From Phlebopus portentosus (lineage: Eukaryota > Basidiomycota > Agaricomycetes > Boletales > Boletinellaceae): a stretch of 64,000 bases of DNA. Both the position numbers and the translations under genes were made by a program. The notes below the pieces were generated by a model. The model made no database searches and had not been told where the DNA came from. It saw nothing but the letters and a program-made list of their open reading frames with translations. Each line of letters begins with the position of its first letter. Position 1 is the stretch's first letter. Shown piece by piece: positions 24,185-35,846 of the stretch. The DNA lies in the NCBI GenBank assembly GCA_037892935.1, contig JAYXKI010000004.1, positions 620,001 to 684,000 of the forward strand, read 5' to 3'.

Positions 24185-27100
24185 TTATCGTCGGTTATGG
24201 TCAAGGCAATATACAACAACGCACGCATAGCGAACAACTGTGCAAGATGGGGATATGTGTGGAACGTACTCGTCTGTGTCCATTGTATATACATGCGAAT
24301 ATTGTCCACAATTTTCCATGCCGTCCGAGTACCAGCAATTCGAGTTTGAATCGTGTATCATACTGGTATAATGATTGTTACCATGGTATATGACGCCTCG
24401 TAAAGAATAAAAGTGGAGCAAGTCGCAGTAATGGATGGAGATTGTTGTATTGATAAGTAAATGTGTTGTATAAAGTTGTAAAGCGATAATGGAAGGTATA
24501 AATGAGATGGTATATGGAATATCGTGGAGTGAAAGATCAAAATTACAAGTTGTGCATGTAACGCAACAAGAAGACAGAAAGAAATTAAGCCAATCGTTTG
24601 TGTTTAGTGAAGTTGACGTCCCTTTTGTTTTACGATAGAGATCGAATTCCTTTGTTGATGTATCGCACAGAATCATGAAAGAGTTATGATGTATTGTACA
24701 TTCTGTTTGACAGTTTGAGCACTGAATTCGTTTTGATATGAAAGGGATATCTGTATTCAATATAAATTTTGTTATTAAATGTACGGAAGCGGAGGCGTGT
24801 CCGTATGGAAATAACGTTCGGTCTTGAGGTGCATTTTCGGTAGAGCGTAATTTTGCACGGATGGCATTCCGAGCCGACTCGAAGGGTTTGTGATCGTAGA
24901 GTACGTGTAAAAAATCCTGTTCTACATCAACTAAAATGTTGTGAAATACGTTATAGCCTTTGCTTCTTTCATGTTTCCAAAAATGATACAGAATAGGTAA
25001 AAGAGAATCGTAAGCACAGCTGAAATTAAGAGAGTCCCATTGTAATCCTAATGGAGCAAGTTCAGTGTGATCGGTTGAATGATTTGGTCTGGAAAGGGGT
25101 AGGTGGGAATCCTTTTTTTTTTTTTTGACACGGGATATTGATATCGTGGTTTTTATTAATTTGTGTAAGAGGTATTTTCCTCTTTCGATGTATATATTGA
25201 GTAGATGGTTGTGAATTAGAATCGAGGAAACAAGTCATGTCGTGCCATTTGATGTGAGAATGAACATCTGTTGGAATGAAGGAACCTTCATAGCGAATGA
25301 ATTCAGTGATCAAGTCGGAGCATACAGGAGATTGAACTTTCGGATGGAGTGTTCCACGGTGTCTCCGAAGCGTTATTTCGCTCAAAAGCTGTAGTTCCCT
25401 GAATTCTTGCAGAAGATTATTGCTGAGGCCATTGGTTATGCTATGAGTCTGAAATTTGTCTAGTATTAGCGTACCAGAAGCCGATGAGCTGCGCGATAAG
25501 CAAGTATATATGGCTTGGTGAGATCTGCAATCGTTCAGGTGAACCGGATTTAAAGTACGCGTTCTCCCCTGAGAGCAGAAATCTGTCATTGCGAAGTTAA
25601 GGACGACACATACTTGTGATCTGTGAATGTTCTTAATTTGTCCATTGGGAAGCATACATAAGATTTGCTCAGTCCTCCTGGGAATTGGAACAACGTTATC
25701 CGGTAACCCAGGAATCTAGATGACCTTCGGAGGGTTTGTAAGCTTGACGAAGAGTGTGGAGAGTATATCTTTTGTTTCAATTCGAATCGAGGTCCAAGCA
25801 ATCACACGAGCTTCTGTTCCATTTGTGATGCACAACTCAGTTGCTTCATTTCGTTTGATGATGACGGGCATTCCAACACATACTTGTAGTAAACCGGGAA
25901 TCGACGATGTTTTGCCAGGAGGAAGATTCCAAAGAACTTCTTTTTCTTTCGAAGTTAATTCTTTAGATCTTAAACGTTTGTTTTTTTTGGTGTCATCAGT
26001 AGAAGAATTTGAATCGATGGAGTAGAAATTGATAAGTTTCGCACTATATTCATTTGTCAATATTTTGGCAGAAGACATGTTGATAGCATCTCTTTTACTG
26101 TTTTGGGCTGTGATTATTGACACATATTTGAAGGTGTCTCTACAAAACGGTTTGGGATTGGGTGTATTAGTGGCTGTTAATGTTCTCAGAAAGTGAATAT
26201 CCTGGGGAGTACAGCTTGCCATTCTCATGTTCTCCAAGGCAGTTCTGAGTTGAGAATCTTCATTGGATTGGGAAAGTTGCCGCATGTTCTGGTTAAGGAT
26301 GACAACTGTATTGATTTGATGCCATAGAGCCTTTCCTATTGTACACTGCTGTCTGTATGGAGTCGTTCCGGGGGTGGAGTTCATACCATAAGAAGCAGAG
26401 AATAATGATGGACCTCTGACAGGTTCGAGCTGTCCAAAATCTCCAGTAAAAATCATGTTGACTCCTCCGAAAGGTAAGTGTTTTTCGTCTTTTGCATTGG
26501 CCAGTTGATTCGATATCAAATAGAGATCATGTAGAGACACCATGGACACTTCATCAAGAAATAAGTATTTTATTTTTTTAATTCTTTCAAGTGTTTCGAC
26601 ATTGTTCCTCGTCTGCGCGAGCATGGTGCGGCCTTTCTCAGACCTAGTGTTTATATTGAGAAACGAGTGAAATGTAGAACCTCCTATGAGGGCGGCAGCA
26701 GATCCGGTCGGTGCTAGAATGACAAATTCTTCGCTGATATTGTGAGCTTCGAAAAAGTCAGTGATACATTTTATGACCTGAGATTTTCCAGTGCCGCCCA
26801 TTCCATGTATAAGCATCAAAAGTTGTGGAGAAGGTATGGTAGTTGCATGGGATGCAACTATGTCGAATGCTAACCTTTGACGATTGTTTAGTGAATGTTT
26901 CAGAACAAGGTATTGCGACTGCTGAGACATGGATGTAGGTGAATGAACTCCTAACGGAATGTTTGTGATCTCGGAAATATCTATTATTCTGACAGTGTCG
27001 GATGAAGCAATTTCAACGGATGGGGAATTAGAAGTCTTCCAATGTGCGTTATGGTGAGCATGTACTGAAATTGAACTCCGTTGTTGTCTCTTTAGCCTGT

Positions 27101-30100
27101 CCAGGGAGTCAGTCCAGTATGCACGGTTTTTATTTAGAACATCGCTTTCTACAGATGGTGGTTGAATATTATGTAAAGAAGAGGAACCCGAGTACCAGTC
27201 CAAATGAAGTAATAACTCGTTCATCTGAGCTGCATGACATACTTCAATTATAGCTTCTTCGGATCTGTAGTCCAGTGAGTCGAATCCAATAAGTTCTGAG
27301 ATTTCTACGTCATTGGGCAAAACTGCATTTTCCATATATTTATCATGCTCTGTAGATTGAGTTTCTTCATTACTGCAAGAGTCAGACAAGTTAACATGTA
27401 CATGCTTCGAGTGATAATCGTCTCTGGAGTCGAGGCATTCGAATTTTATATTAAAATACCGCATGAGCCTTACTGCATGGTGGGAGAATTCTTCGAGTGC
27501 ATAAGCATTACTCCATGACTCACTTTGTGATTTTAGATCGTAGCCTGTTCTCCATGGTTTGAATATCGTGAGCATGCATTTACAATAGTACTCATCGGTA
27601 GTGTTTTGACGAGGCAAATTATTAATAAAATTTGCAATCGTCGGGTCGGTGGAGCTTCGTTTTACAACATAAGAAGTGCTAGATTGCGGATGATCATTAA
27701 GAAAGTGAAGAACATTGGCTCTGAATTTTGATTGTGTCATCGTACCGGCCACTGCATGGGTGTTATTTCTGTCTTGTGAACTATGTGGTGTATTTTCGCC
27801 GATTTTTTTCTTGTCAAGATGTTTGCACTTTCTGTACTGAGTGATCCAATCGTACAATGAACAGTTTTCACACTGTGGTGGTCTGAATAAATAATCCAGT
27901 ACAATGTTGTATCCTACGAAAGTGTCCCCCTTCCTCATGATCAGAACTTTTTGTTTGTCAAAAGAGTGTTGTGGATCTTGAATCTCATTTATAAATTCGT
28001 CCGAGTTTGAAAAAAAACTGTCCACATAAGCTACATAAGTTTTCCAGTAGAATGGAGTGAACGAACAATTTGTGTAGTGATCCGGATAGCCCAGAAGGTA
28101 CATACTTGCCATAGGACTTCCAATTTCTTGCTTAGACATTAAGGTGTTCACTATCTGTGTGATTAATTTTTTGGCCTTGTTTTTTTGCTCATCATCACCC
28201 TGAAGATATTCTCGATTTCTATCGAAGACAGCCTTGATGACGTCGAATATGGAGGAAGTATTCAGACTGGATTTGGTGATATAATCCGTGATGTACATGA
28301 TGACAGCCTTGATAGCAGTCCCAGACAATAAAGACGTTACATCTGAGTTACACCGCATCAAATAAGTCATAACCGGGGAGTAAGTATTGATCCATTGCTC
28401 ATGTTTCTTTATTTCAATCGAACCAGACGGCAATACGGAAGAGCGTTCGACGAATTGTCTTGGAAATCGAGCTTTGCATTCGTGGTATTTGTTATTTTTA
28501 CAAGATAGTGTTGAACATTTGTGGATATTCGTTTTTAATATGATAAGATCAGTTAGCGATGGAAATTCGTTCCACCAACGTTCTTTATTGATGCAGGACT
28601 TACAACAATTACACTTTACGTCACAAGATGCGGGAACTGAAATTGGAAATTGTTCCAGAGGATCGGCGTATGAGTTACTATTTTCCTTTGAATTCACCAT
28701 TTGCTTGACGGTTTCCAGGGTACCTGTCAGAAACTCGCCTTTCGTGCAACTTTCAAGGTAGTCTATCAAATCGTTTTGAAGATTGGAATCGTTGATTCTC
28801 GATTTAATTTCTTCTGGTGTCAACATTCCAGCAATCCATAATAATAAATGAAGATGAAGAGTCAAGCGGCCTTGCTGCTCGACCGTACCATAATATGCCA
28901 AAGTTTTTCCAAATAATCCTTCGTGAGTGGAATCAACCCCTAAAATGTGTTTTATGAATAACTGTACGACGTAGTGAAAGTATCGTGCACTCGCTACGGG
29001 GTTGTTTGCGATTAATTTGTACTTTTCGTTCTCTGATCTTTGTATAGGTTCAAATTTTGTATTTGAATCAGCATAGTATAAGCACAGTGGGTTTTTACTA
29101 TCTGGAGGTGCAAACGTAATGAACCATGACGGTGCACCTTTTTGATATACAATAGACCAGATTTCGTTACGCATGAAACGCTTATTGGTAATAGACCCCT
29201 GCACATGACGGCCGACAAGGTCCAAGTCGTGGATAAGATCAAAATATAGCATTTCATCCAATGTCTGAGGGATGACGCGTTCGCCAGAGCCCATTCTGAT
29301 CGACAATTGGCTAAGTACATGTGTATCAACATGTAATATTCTTTCCGTAATCTGCTTGAAATTGGAATGATTTGTCAACAAAGAAGATCCGAAGACTGCC
29401 TCTCGGATCTGTTCGTGATTGAATGCAACTAACGAAAAGCCTCTGTCTTTTTGAAAGCGCTTATCATGATACATTAATAGATGATGCTTCCATTGAATAG
29501 AAGATAAGGTCTTTGATCTAATGAATCCCCGCGAATTATGTATTCCCCCATAACCATAAGGAAATAACCAAGGAAACATCTTAGGATAGAGCGATACATT
29601 ATGAAATGTTTCTTCTGGATTCGTGGAACGACCAACGGAGAGAACTTTTTGACCCTTTTTAAGCATGCATAAGGAGAGCGCCTTCATCGACTTGGAGTCG
29701 GACATGTTTTTTAGATTTTCTGCTGTCAGCCCATTTACAACGAAGGGGCAGAGACCATCGTCGACACCCTCTTCATTATTTGGATCATGTGAAGCAGTAG
29801 ACTCTGGATTCATGTTTGAATCTTCAGTTTGTTTGACATATTCAATTGATACTGGAATTTCGGAGTCCGGATAGGAATTGAGATTATCGTCAGAGATCGA
29901 GAGGTCTTCGTAATCGCAGTGATTCAGTTGTAGCCATATTAGTGCATCCTTCAGAACAGATCGTCTTACTAATAATGGAAGCCTATTTAGTTCGGCTGTC
30001 GTCGGCTTGGAGGGTCCGGAAAATATGAAGGCTACCACTTCATCAATCTCATTTCGATGAGGAGGTAGTATATTATATACCTTGGCTACGGGAGACTGAA

Positions 30101-31229
30101 AAGCGATGGCATTTGCACGAATCTTATATCTTCCGGACTTCGCCCGGACGATATAATTGTTAGGTCTGACTTTTGCAACAAGTAATTATTCCATGAAGTT
30201 GAGTTCGGTCAGTTCGGGTGGAACATTACCTAACCAAAGACCGGTTGCAAGAGAATTCGAAGGTACAATTCCGTTCGCTAAGCAGGTACGACATTCTGAA
30301 CAGACCTTCGAACACATTCTGTCTAATACGGGTCCTGGAATAAATGAACGTTGCTGTGCATTGGACCGTCGCTCTGATATTGTTGGATGTTGCACAGAGG
30401 GTGGGGGTACTAATACTTGAAACAATTTGTCATTGACTTCTGAGATGTTCAACATTCCCGATTTGACTTTTAATTGACCGCATACAGCACATCCTTCTTC
30501 TTCTATCTTTACAGGTTCAAGTTCGCTTACAAATCCATTAACAATTGTCTCAAACAGTTCCGTAGTGCACAGTGTGGGAAGTGAATGAAGGGGGGGCGGT
30601 TCATGGCATTGCTCTGGAGGCTCAGTACATTTGTTCATATGAATAAATCGAAATGGCTCTTTCATACTATTCGAATTAAGTGACTGTCTAGCAGTACATA
30701 ACTTCAGTTGAAAAACCAGTAAATATTGGCTGTAATTGAACGCGTCAGTCTCGATAAGACTTCTTAAGGTGGTCACCGTAGTTTGTGGACCGTAAGAGAT
30801 GCCAAGGACAGAGCATATTCTGTGCAAAGCGCGAATAGTGAGTAACATTGTCAATTGAAATGCAACATCACGGCAGAATAAGAGATTCTGTTTGCATTTT
30901 ATTGAAGGAATTTTAAGATCCTTAATAAGATATGAAAAAGTAAAACGAGACCGTGAATTGTACATATGATCGTGGTAAATGCTAAACATTTTTAGAGTAG
31001 AATAAAAAAAAATTGTGCGGCCTCGAGGGATACTGGAGCTAGTCTTTATAACGGTATGTGTTTCTTTTCCTTCTTCATTGTTGGATTGGTTATTAGAAGT
31101 CTGGACATTTGAGTGGACATACGCTTGGACATTTGATATTGGGGAATTCGACATCATTTGTACATTTATAACACTAGACATTTGGACTTGTGACGTAGAA
31201 CCGGGGACAACTGAAATGAGTGGGTTCAT
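24185..31229 (-). pseudogene. Helitron Rep/helicase transposase with peptidase-like C-terminus, disrupted
   Basis: Reads from ATG 31229 (an in-frame TTG lies at 31265) down to 24185, about 2340 codons. The N-terminal part has CAVCGQL and GLWLGNVPPEL (about 30440-30240). The Helitron_like_N/Rep region has QQGRLTLHLHLLLW (two-His motif, about 28840-28880) and YITDYITK (two-Tyr motif, about 28277-28300). The PIF1-type helicase has GMGGTGKSQ (Walker A, about 26780-26806), LFLDEVSMV (about 26540-26566) and GDFGQLEP. After NFAMTDFCSQGRTR the chain continues into a domain with SCAYDSL and GNNHYTS, like the Cys and His boxes of a USP-type peptidase. Breaks: TAA at 30186-30188, TAG at 25716-25718, and a frameshift at an A14 run (25113-25126). 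The frame is otherwise open, so inactivation looks recent. Confidence 0.85.
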
Positions 31230-31467
31230 GTGTAAGTAATCGGAAGAATGTGTTTGGCTGTGCAATGAATAATTGTTCGTTGACTGAGAATACTGTGCAA
31301 CTTAAGGAGGTGAAAAACGTAGGACGAGCGGCGAAGAATGCAGAAAAAGAGTTGTTATATAAGTAATCCGATACATTTATTTGTCCCCCAAATTTTGGAC
31401 GGGTAAAAATGGAGAAAAGATTATATTAGTAGGAAAAAAAAAAAATTTATGGGAGATAGAGAAGATA

Positions 31468-31505
31468 TTCCCACGGTCGACGACGCGCGTTTTTGAGCGT
31501 GGGAA
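31468..31505 (+). repeat. 38-nt stem-loop element, copy 2
   Basis: Begins TTCCCACG and ends CGTGGGAA, a perfect 8-bp inverted repeat, with core CGCGCGTTTTTGAGC. Same length and orientation as the copies at 24123 and 35681. Confidence 0.5.
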
Positions 31506-32006
31506 CAAAGTGCAAATTCGTAAACAGATCGAGTTGGCGGAGTGTTTTATGTACCGATGGCAGAAAAAATTATACCGTAAACGTTATGCGTATAAATTAT
31601 TAATATACATGTTATGGCAAGAACAACAGTGGTGTTACGTATTTTAATAGGGTAGACGCAAAGTTGTTTGAAAAAGTAAACAGAAGGGATATTCATTGGC
31701 GAAGAACAGCGCGTTGATGAAGGTGAGAACAGTACTGTAGAACATTGTAGTTTAGTTATACTTAAAAAATTGCATTGATGCTCACGTAGTGGAGATTAAT
31801 ATTGATTGTAAGATCAACATGCGCGATGAAGGAGTATTGCCCAGGAGATATTAAAGCCGATATTTTCGCTCTTACGGGTAGAATGTATGTATGAGTTGAT
31901 GTAGAACCCGATATACACAACGTCAGTTTGCTGAAGCTCTCCGTGATAATGAGAAAGACCACGGAAAGGAGTAGAACCAGTCAAATCCGGGTGAATTAGT
32001 CGACTG

Positions 32007-33268
32007 TCAAACACAGGAACTAAAATGTCGTTGAGTAACTAACTTATTACTAGCAATACAGACTACACCTTCTTCATTAGCAGCAAGAGAGTATCTCTCA
32101 TCTCGCGTCATTCTCTGGATAGCACCAGACGTATCGATTAATGGACGACTCCTCATCAGAGTCACACGTGACGGCCGCATTCCGACTTCAGGGCTGTCCA
32201 TTTTAGGAGAAGCAACTCGGAATGTGGAAAAAATAGTCTTAAGTTTATTAAATGAGCATGAAAACGGATTACTCACGACGGGTTTGAAAATCCAACCCAT
32301 TCGAAGAAATCTGGGCGCAGTACGGACGGAGAATTTGTTCAAACACCACGTAACATAGAGATTGCAATCGATCTGCAAAAACAGAAGGCAACTGCAGTGT
32401 AACATACTTGCATTTTTTATTGTTATCCACTTGAGTTATCGATGCAGCGGACACGACGCCAACCGTGACGAATTGGGCAAGACATGGAGGGGTCAAAGAA
32501 TGCTCAGGATCGTCCCTGGAACAACCTACTGCTGCGCAGTAGTTTGCAGATCCAACCTTCTTTGACGTGATTCGGAAAGGATCGATGGTTATATAGTTGA
32601 TGGTCAGTTCGAATCCAGACCAGGAATACAGTTGGTGTAAAAGCCTAAAAACAAATGGATATGTTTCAAATTGCTGAGAGGCGTACCGGATAAAATAATG
32701 ACAAACTCACTCGACGGAGCACTTGCATTTTTCGGACAAAAGACGATCTTGCATCTCATGTTCTAAATAGACACTGACGAATACTCCGTGATAGCTCGGA
32801 TTGTATCCATTCCATGCACGAAGAAATCTTTGACTTGAAGTGCCGTGACGAAGTTGCCTGGATTAATGTAAAAACTTACTTACAAAAGTGGAGGCAAAGA
32901 CTGATAGAAGGGAATCCAGTTTGCGAGAGCGGGATCGAGCATGTCTGCGTCGTAGGTGTAATCCTTTTTGTTCACGCTAGGACAATCATGTAAGTTTCTG
33001 TATGAATATATGAGGAATGAAAGTATACGCACCGGACTGAATAAAGAACTTGATGAAGAAGACGACGATCTGTTTTCGGGTCGATAGGTGTAGAAGCTTG
33101 ATCGTTCATTGGAGTGCTGCATATGTTTAGAATTTGAGACTCAGACATAATTTTGGCGTAGTCATGTTCACTACTCATTGTTCGGTCAGTATACAGCGAG
33201 GTACATGAAAAACGCTGACATTTCTGACCGAACGGTTGCGTCGGAGTCGAGAATGTTATGAGGTGCAC
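32007..33268 (-). CDS. Five-exon gene of unknown function, 350 aa
   Basis: Exons 33033-33268, 32884-32976, 32711-32857, 32277-32644 and 32007-32215 sum to 1053 nt with matching phases. Not recognised with confidence. Segments that look conserved include QLRHGTSSQRFLRAWNGYN, YHGVFVSVYLE and LLHQLYSWSGFELTINYIT, followed by a region with FADRLQSLCYVVFEQILRPY. No signal peptide or membrane segment. It sits upstream of the Helitron transposase on the same strand and may be element cargo. The ATG at 33268 is the first in frame, but MSSEHDYAKI further in is an alternative start. The intact splicing suggests a functional or very recent gene. Confidence 0.6.
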
Positions 33269-33526
33269 GTACTACAGTTACAGGCGAGTCCGTAACCGCT
33301 GTACTGGATAAAGAATCGTTGCTTGAAATAAAGCAATGAACAACGAACTCGTCAGATTAGCGAAAACGAAATCTTACACGGTGGTTGGACTCCCGGAACT
33401 ACACAACGTGCTTGGTGTGGATGACCTGAATAGTTATGCGAATCAAAAAATCATTGTGAACGATTAACGACGAAGAACAGCGAACCTAAGAATATCATTT
33501 ACAACACTACAACAGAATGAAAGCAC

Positions 33527-33766
33527 TTAGTAGATGATAAGTTGGCGATGAAAAACATGAACACACCCCGAGTTATTAGGACGAAGATTTCTTTTGTCGA
33601 GAGCAATATTTTCAACAGAAAAGTCGTTCGGGGACTGACTGGCATCGTCAATCACACGTGTAGAGCGTTCCTCATTTTGAGGATTGGTCTGAGGATGAGC
33701 ATTGCGATTGCGTGGACACGTTGAGCGGCGAGAGGACATGTCGACATCTGTTCCAGTAAATGCCAT
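33527..33766 (-). CDS. Small open frame, 79 aa, doubtful
   Basis: ATG-initiated frame, polar and rich in Arg, Asn and Ser. It could be a 5' exon of the 350-aa gene to its left on the same strand or a chance frame. No family recognised. Confidence 0.2.
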   Translation of the reverse strand: MAFTGTDVDMSSRRSTCPRNRNAHPQTNPQNEERSTRVIDDASQSPNDFSVENIALDKRNLRPNNSGCVHVFHRQLIIY

Positions 33767-34652
33767 TAAGATTGTGATCGATGCAAATATGGGTAGCTGA
33801 TCGATTCGTATTTATATTATTTGTCAAGAAATCGAAATTCTGACAAAGGCAATAAGCGTAAAGTCAGCTGGATACGAATGATTCAAAAAAAAAAAATGAT
33901 GTTCGTCATGGCGAATTAATAAGAGTGATGAAATTGAATAAATAAAGAATGAATGGTGAACATAGACTGTCGGGGCTAGGGTAGTAAGAATGAAGAGTAA
34001 CATTACTAATATCATTTTAGGGTTCTTACAGATTGAAAGCAGTCAATTCTTTTTCTTCCTTGGCGAAGCGCAAGAAATGAACTGTAGCGTGTTTCAATGG
34101 CCACAGACGGAGGGATTGAAGTTTCGTTCGTCATTACATTACTTTACGTGGATCACAGGTGTTAATCACGAGGGATGATAGAAACATTTTTCGACAGCGT
34201 GTCTCGGATTTGAGTCGCCGTCGATGGCCGTAGTGATGTCAAAGGCCCATCAAAGTACTGGTTTCATTCAAGGGTTTGTCTCATATGAATTGCAGTTTTT
34301 ATGGTATCGGACGGCATTGATTCAATAATCGTTTCTCTGCCAAAATGTAATATCATAGAGCGATGAAGAAAATTTGAACGATTTGGTCTGCCATCCTTAT
34401 CATCATGTATCCAGAGTACCAGACTGAAGAAGCCAGTGCGTACACTTCGAAGGCCGTTGCGAAAGAATGACTGACGCGAGATGAAAAGAGGCCCGACTTG
34501 ACAGGTTCATAGAAGAGCGTCTTTCCATTGACGATGAGAAAGTATGCCTATCAAATCCTGACAGTGTAACAGAAACGCTTTGAGACGCAAGATAACGACT
34601 GACTTAAAATGTAGTTGGCTTGCTTAAAAATCGAAGAGTGCGGAGAACCGCA

Positions 34653-35396
34653 ATGTCTTCGTATATTATTCGACAAAGAAACGTGCAAACAGATCGAAAA
34701 CTCTTATGTCGAAAAGCAAAAGGTATTTTCCATACAAGGTATAATATCACGCTTCGATTTTGTGATACCGAAAAGGTTCGTCTAGTCAATAAAGTCTACA
34801 TAAAAAAATATTCATCGAAACATATGAACAGAAGCGATAATACAGAGACGCCTGAGCATCGATTGATTTTGACAGGGCTGTCTGCGCGAGGGTTTGAGAA
34901 TTCGATCGATGCCTTAAAGGAATTAGACTTACGCTTATCACGCGAAGCTGAAGGAACCTGGAAATATTGGAATGCAACATCCTGGTCACAGCATTCGACT
35001 GTGATACTATCTTGTCGTCTTTTGACACCGTCATATCTGTGCACGGAAGAAGGCACTGAAGTATCGTATGAGACCATAGCGCAATGGGATCCTCATGGAG
35101 TTTTAGAAGACCGTATTTCATCCCAAAAATACAAGTTAGTCGAGGAAAACATTGTCACATTTCAAAAGCTATTGGAAAATGAAGGGTACGCTAATTTATA
35201 CGCGATGGATGGCACACTCATTTGTTATAGATCTGTACGTGTTCAGAGTGCAAGACCCGTTAATTTTAGAGCGGGGGATATAGTCGAAGCACAAGTAGTA
35301 TGCTGTGGAATTCCTGCGGGAGCTGGAGTGCACAAAATGAAGCTAGTTCTACAATCACTTATATTGAAAGACGATAGGCTTACCGCGGTAAGATAA
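34653..35396 (+). CDS. Orphan protein with conserved-looking C-terminal motif, 247 aa
   Basis: Single open frame; ATG at 34653 is the first in frame. The N-terminal half is basic. The C-terminal half has EVSYETIAQWDPHGVLEDRI and RPVNFRAGDIVEAQVVCCGI, then HKMKLVLQSLILKD, a pattern I have seen in repetitive hypothetical proteins of Agaricomycetes but cannot assign a function to. An unseen upstream exon is possible. It lies in AT-rich accessory sequence on the strand opposite the Helitron. Confidence 0.5.
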   Translation: MSSYIIRQRNVQTDRKLLCRKAKGIFHTRYNITLRFCDTEKVRLVNKVYIKKYSSKHMNRSDNTETPEHRLILTGLSARGFENSIDALKELDLRLSREAEGTWKYWNATSWSQHSTVILSCRLLTPSYLCTEEGTEVSYETIAQWDPHGVLEDRISSQKYKLVEENIVTFQKLLENEGYANLYAMDGTLICYRSVRVQSARPVNFRAGDIVEAQVVCCGIPAGAGVHKMKLVLQSLILKDDRLTAVR

Positions 35397-35680
35397 TCCA
35401 CTTTACACGATTGTAAGTCGTAGGAAATGACAAGGCGTATTAGGCGGCAATAAACAGTTCAAGAAGAAACCCAACAGGCCACATGAACAAGTCTGGAAGA
35501 AAAAAGACGATGCTATCTCAAAGCACAGTGGGACTGACATCCGATTTATTTGCAAAACGAAAAACCGGGATGGACGAAACAAATTAAATAACTACATTTT
35601 GGCAGGAAATACAAAAATGTTACGTAACATGAATTAACGTGTAGGGCCGTGAAGAAGGTCATGTGGCAGGAAGGAGATTA

Positions 35681-35718
35681 TTCTCACGCTGAAAAGCGCG
35701 CGTTTTTGGCCGTGGGAA
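35681..35718 (+). repeat. 38-nt stem-loop element, copy 3
   Basis: Begins TTCTCACG and ends CGTGGGAA (8 pairs, one G-U) with core GCGCGCGTTTTTGGC. It is followed within 38 nt by a 28-nt A tract. Confidence 0.5.
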
Positions 35719-35755
35719 AAACGCGTTTGAGTCCCAGACCTCCATGCCTCCATGC

Positions 35756-35783
35756 AAAAAAAAAAAAAAAAAAAAAAAAAAAA
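35756..35783 (+). repeat. Poly(A) tract, 28 nt
   Basis: An uninterrupted run of 28 A follows GCCTCCATGC. It could be the tail of a retroposed short element or a homopolymer artefact. Confidence 0.6.
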
Positions 35784-35846
35784 CGAACAGGCGCGGAAAT
35801 AATATGTAGAACATGTACAAATACTGTGTGATGATTTCAATATTTA

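Larger units (their letters stand above)
22229..31265 (-). mobile_element. Helitron; 3' end defined, 5' end not found
   Basis: A rolling-circle DNA transposon on the minus strand. Read on that strand, its 3' end is a 20-nt hairpin, a 10-nt spacer and CTAG followed by host T, at 22262 down to 22229. Inside lie a membrane protein gene and a Rep/helicase reading frame. The upper coordinate given is only the minimum, the beginning of the transposase frame. The 5' TC end lies further right and I could not place it; genes up to about 33.3 kb or beyond may be part of the same element. Confidence 0.7.

Noticed and set aside
22553..33268. Retrotransposon (LTR or LINE)
   Set aside because: No reverse transcriptase, integrase or RNase H motif in any frame, and no long terminal repeats noticed.
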